This document shows, piece after piece, positions 13,600-16,468 of a DNA stretch of 16,468 nucleotides; position 1 is the first letter of the stretch, and every line of letters starts with the position of its first letter. The translations under genes and the position numbers were made by a program. Below the pieces are notes generated by a model, which ran no database searches, had not been told where the DNA came from, and was given only the letters and a program-made list of their open reading frames with translations. The DNA comes from JAYFNU01 sp964622315. GTDB taxonomy: Bacteria; Bacillota; Clostridia; Oscillospirales; Ruminococcaceae. The DNA lies in the NCBI GenBank assembly GCA_964622315.1, contig CAZUOY010000038.1, positions 1-16,468 of the forward strand. Direction: 5' to 3'.

Positions 13600-14623
13600 T
13601 GCTCAAATACTCCAAAACCTTTTTTGTAAGTTCGAGCGTGTCCTCTGCGTCCTTCATACACGCGGTGGAAGCCGCGGAATGAATATTTCGAGAGGCGACA
13701 GATATGCCCATTACCCTTACACCGTCCGCGGAGGTATGAACGCTTCCCGCGTCGGTGCCGCCCGAGAGTCTCGTTTTTGTCTGCCACTTAATGCCGTTAT
13801 CGTCCGCTACTTTACAAGCGACATTAAAAAGCTCGTAATCGTAAAGAGTCGCATGGTCGGCGTAGCTAATTACAGGGCCTGCGCCGCATCTCGCGATAAC
13901 GTCGTTCTCTTTAAAGCCCGCGTTATCCGCCGCGCCGCAACAGTCAATGATTATCGCCGTCCTTGGGCGAACGGCGAACGCCGCAGTTTTCGCTCCGCGA
14001 AGTCCAAGCTCCTCTTGAACGGTAAATGCAAAATGACAGTCAATCGGAAGCTCGGTTTTTAGTAGCTCAATTAAAATCGCGCAGCCTAAACGGTCGTCTA
14101 TCGCCTTGCCGAGAATGTTTCCGTCGCCGAACTCGCGAAGCTCCGTGTCGAACGCCGCGACGTCGCCGAGCTTGATATATTTCTCCGCTTCCTCTTTGGA
14201 AAGCGCACCGATATCGACGTAAAGGTCGTCAAGCTTCGGTACCTTTTCCCTGTCCTCGTCTTTTCTTACGTGTATTGGTGCTTTGCCGAGCACACCAGTT
14301 ATCCCCGCTCGCGGAAAATAAAGAGTTCTTCCCGCAAGCGACTGTCCGTAAACGCCGCCCGAGTTGATTAGCTTAATTAATCCCTTTTCGGTAATATAGC
14401 TTACGAGAAAGCCCACCTCGTCCATATGCGCCGCGAGCATTACGGGCGACTTTGGAGAGGTCTTTCCCTCTTTAAAGACTATAAGGTTTCCCATAGCGTC
14501 GCGGTAAACCGCGTCGGCAACGGACTTTATAAGCTCCTCTATTTTGTCGGCAACCGCCGTTTCCCTACCTGACACGCCATAAAGGTCGCTTAGTGTTTTT
14601 GTTGTTTCAAAAAGAGCTTTCAT
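13589..14623 (-). CDS. M42-family metallo-aminopeptidase (second copy in operon)
   Basis: Cytoplasmic co-catalytic metallopeptidase of the glutamyl/deblocking aminopeptidase type, usually a dodecamer. In 344 residues the metal-ligand set is complete: H66 (AAHMDEVG), D176 (AIDDRLG), catalytic E204 and ligand E205 (QEELGLRGA), D227 (IIDCC) and H315 (NIHS). It starts directly next to the stop of the preceding M42 gene, with GGGGG 7-11 bases upstream, so the two are cotranslated. It overlaps the PLP-enzyme gene. M42 enzymes include cellulase-adjacent proteins misnamed endoglucanases; the intact metal site supports a peptidase here. Confidence 0.93.
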   Translation of the reverse strand: MKALFETTKTLSDLYGVSGRETAVADKIEELIKSVADAVYRDAMGNLIVFKEGKTSPKSPVMLAAHMDEVGFLVSYITEKGLIKLINSGGVYGQSLAGRTLYFPRAGITGVLGKAPIHVRKDEDREKVPKLDDLYVDIGALSKEEAEKYIKLGDVAAFDTELREFGDGNILGKAIDDRLGCAILIELLKTELPIDCHFAFTVQEELGLRGAKTAAFAVRPRTAIIIDCCGAADNAGFKENDVIARCGAGPVISYADHATLYDYELFNVACKVADDNGIKWQTKTRLSGGTDAGSVHTSADGVRVMGISVASRNIHSAASTACMKDAEDTLELTKKVLEYLSNVQ

Positions 14624-15655
14624 CTATTTTACCCCCTTGACAAACGCCGCGAGAAGCTGCGCCGTTTTTTCTATATCCGCTATATCCGCAACCTCAAGAG
14701 GGTGGTGCATAAATCTTATAGGAAGCGACAAAAGCGCCGTGCGTATTCCCGCGCCGACCGTGGCAAGCTCGTCTGCGTCGGTGCCCGTTGTTCTTCCGCT
14801 CACAAAGAGCTGGTAATCTATCTTTTCTTTCTTCGCGGTTTCAATCAGCCTTTCGGTCAGCTCGCTATCGAGTATTGGGGCGATATCAATCTGAACGCCC
14901 TTGCCGATAACGGTACCCTCCTTCTCCTCCACGTCGGGGGAAACGGCTGAGTTTGTGTCCACAGCTACGGCATAATCGGCGCCGAGCGAAAAAACGCCCG
15001 TCTTGGCGCCCATTCCGCCTATCTCCTCGCGGGTGGAGAAAAGAAGCTTTAAGCCACAGCTAAGCTTGTCCTTCGCCGCAAGCTGAGAAGCATAAATAAG
15101 CGACGCGACGCAGGCTCGGTCGTCAAGGCAGGGTGCCGCTACTCTGGTGCCCAGAAGCCTTATAGCCTTGCCCTTTGTCGTTATCTCGTTGCCGAGCCGA
15201 ACCTTATCCGCAGGTTTTTCAAGACCTGTGTCAATAAACATCTCGTCCGACTTCGGAATTTTATATTCGCTGTCCTTCGCGGAATTATGGGGCTTTGCAG
15301 GGTAAGGGAAGGGAAGCCCGACTACAGCGGGTATCTCGCCGCTTTCGGTGTTTATGACGACCTCACTGCCCATAAGGGTGTGAGTATCGGTGCCGCCCAC
15401 GCTTAGCGCGTGAAGGAAGCCGTCCTCCGTAATATGGCTTACCATAAGCCCTATTCTGTCCATATGGGCCTCAAGCACCACTGTCTTTTCGTTCTCGTCC
15501 GCCTCACGAACCGTCGCGATTAAATTCCCAAGCGAGTCCTTTTCGCATTTATAGTCTTTTAAAATCTCCGTAAGCGCCGCGGCGACCGTCGCTTCTCTGC
15601 CCGAAACGCCCTGTCTTCCGCAGAGCTTTTCAATTATCTCGTAGATATCGCTCAT
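14624..15655 (-). CDS. M42-family metallo-aminopeptidase (first copy in operon)
   Basis: A 343-residue paralogue of the next gene with the same architecture but clearly diverged. Metal and catalytic residues are retained: H64 (EAHMDRIG), D178 (CLDDRA), E210/E211 (TREEIGGMGA), D233 (VDTN) and H317 or H318 (FMHHPLE). The central PDZ-like insertion (about 70-165) differs most. The divergent ligand neighbourhoods suggest the two copies prefer different substrates or form mixed complexes, which is inference. Its ATGA start overlaps the stop of murD, and its own stop abuts the next start, so it is in one cotranslated string. Confidence 0.92.
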   Translation of the reverse strand: MSDIYEIIEKLCGRQGVSGREATVAAALTEILKDYKCEKDSLGNLIATVREADENEKTVVLEAHMDRIGLMVSHITEDGFLHALSVGGTDTHTLMGSEVVINTESGEIPAVVGLPFPYPAKPHNSAKDSEYKIPKSDEMFIDTGLEKPADKVRLGNEITTKGKAIRLLGTRVAAPCLDDRACVASLIYASQLAAKDKLSCGLKLLFSTREEIGGMGAKTGVFSLGADYAVAVDTNSAVSPDVEEKEGTVIGKGVQIDIAPILDSELTERLIETAKKEKIDYQLFVSGRTTGTDADELATVGAGIRTALLSLPIRFMHHPLEVADIADIEKTAQLLAAFVKGVK

Positions 15656-16468
15656 AAGCTGTTTACCATCTCCTTGAAATGATTTCCTCTTGCTTCAAAA
15701 TTAGGGTAGGCGTCGAAGGACGCAGACGCCGGCGACATAAGCACCGTGTCGCCTCTTTTTGCAAGCTCGTTCGCCTTAGCCGTCGCCTCAGCGAGATTCT
15801 TTGTCATAATTATTGCTATCCCGCTCGACTTAAAGCCCTCAAGCGCCTCGACTTCCCTCTTTATTATCTCCGCCGTCGGTCCGCTTAGTAAAAGAATCTT
15901 TACGCTTCTTAAAATTTCAGGCGCAAGCGGTGCATAGGAAATCTTTTTATCGTAGCCGCCCGCAATAAGAATAAGCTTTTCGTCGAAGGAACGAAGTCCC
16001 GCGATTGTTCTTGTGGGAGAGGTGCCGATAGAGTCGTTATACCACTTTACGCCGTTCTTTTCGCGGACGAACTCAATTCTGTGCTCCACACCCGTAAAGC
16101 TCTCGGCGGTCTTTTTAATTATCTCACTCGACACAAGGCTCATAACCGCCGCAGCAGCAGTAGTTACGTTCTCCTTGTTGTGTTCACCGCGAAGAAGAAT
16201 GTTGTTAAGGTTCATAACGACCGTTTCTTCGCCGTCACGCACTGTTATTAAGTTCTTTTTCCCGTCCATATACGCGCCGTTCTCCACGGGGTTAAATCTG
16301 CTGAACCAGCGAAGCTCACCTCTTACGTCGCCCTTCATGCTTTTCGTTATTTCGTTTTCTGCGTTAAGCACCGCGACGGAGCTTTCGTTCTGGTAAAGAA
16401 GAAGGTTCCGTTTTGCGTTTATGTATTCCTCCATATCCTTGTGGTGGTCAAGGTGGTTGGGCGCCATA
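15652..16468 (-). CDS. murD: UDP-N-acetylmuramoyl-L-alanine--D-glutamate ligase, C-terminal part (gene runs off the window)
   Basis: Adds D-glutamate to UDP-MurNAc-L-alanine in cytoplasmic peptidoglycan precursor synthesis, using ATP. About 271 residues are visible, from the middle of the central domain to the end. Mur-ligase motifs include NHLDHHKDMEEYINAKRNL near the right edge (with the lysine that is carbamylated in relatives), GVEHRIEFV, YNDSIGTSPTRT, GGYDKK and the MurD-like ending MSPASASFDAYPNFEARGNHFKE. The ATP-binding loop and N-terminal UDP-binding domain lie beyond 16468, so the methionine at 16467 is internal and not a start. Its stop overlaps the M42 start by ATGA. MurD, not MurC or MurE, is preferred because of the ending. 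Confidence 0.93.
   Translation of the reverse strand, partial: MAPNHLDHHKDMEEYINAKRNLLLYQNESSVAVLNAENEITKSMKGDVRGELRWFSRFNPVENGAYMDGKKNLITVRDGEETVVMNLNNILLRGEHNKENVTTAAAAVMSLVSSEIIKKTAESFTGVEHRIEFVREKNGVKWYNDSIGTSPTRTIAGLRSFDEKLILIAGGYDKKISYAPLAPEILRSVKILLLSGPTAEIIKREVEALEGFKSSGIAIIMTKNLAEATAKANELAKRGDTVLMSPASASFDAYPNFEARGNHFKEMVNSL

Noticed and set aside
13457..14062. Plus-strand 201-residue frame opposite the M42 gene
   Set aside because: Antisense shadow of a gene with complete catalytic residues; no ribosome site or recognisable domain.

Overview
The window looks like chromosomal DNA of a Gram-positive Firmicute, most likely a Clostridia-class (Oscillospirales-like) gut bacterium. This is inferred from consensus vegetative (sigma-A type) promoters, strong AGGAGG-like ribosome sites, a class B sortase, a TPP-controlled ECF thiamine transporter (ThiT), and a DnaD/DnaI-type helicase-loading pair. 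Moderate GC and dense, well-punctuated gene order fit ordinary core genome. I see no insertion sequence, prophage, CRISPR array or integrase.

Left part (1-1816): a promoter and ribosome site point off the left edge. Rightward come nth (endonuclease III) and an overlapping small one-helix membrane protein. A strong promoter then drives a TPP riboswitch with a terminator, controlling thiT, which ends at a bidirectional terminator.

Second part (1825-4698): a divergent pair with back-to-back promoters. Leftward is a large polytopic membrane protein resembling DUF6311. Rightward is a membrane-anchored family 2 glycosyltransferase. Together they suggest lipid-linked sugar or cell-envelope polysaccharide work. 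Third part (4730-9089), all leftward: a class B sortase; a PHP phosphoesterase followed by a tightly coupled TSCPD-domain protein; and a ClpA-sized Clp ATPase that lacks the ClpC middle domain but keeps a ClpP-docking loop. The sortase terminator contains the -35 element of the PHP promoter.

Fourth part (9090-9613): a gene-free, hairpin-rich stretch with a 16-bp direct repeat leads into tRNA-Gly(CCC), which is leftward and has an encoded CCA. Its promoter is back-to-back with that of the next operon. Fifth part (9614-11985): dnaD-like, dnaI/dnaC-like helicase loader and a MmcQ/YjbR protein form a rightward operon for primosome assembly plus one accessory protein, closed by a terminator shared with the convergent operon.

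Right part (12011-16468), leftward: murD (its 5' end lies beyond the window), two M42 metallopeptidases, a PLP enzyme of the methionine gamma-lyase/aluminium-resistance family, and a small DUF6054-like protein. Overlapping or abutting genes imply one transcript.

No clearly new multi-gene system is evident. The most useful observations are regulatory: mimicry between the thiT terminator and the TPP aptamer, a promoter embedded in a terminator, a corrected start for the DnaD gene, a G7 ribosome site, and the structured repeats beside the tRNA.
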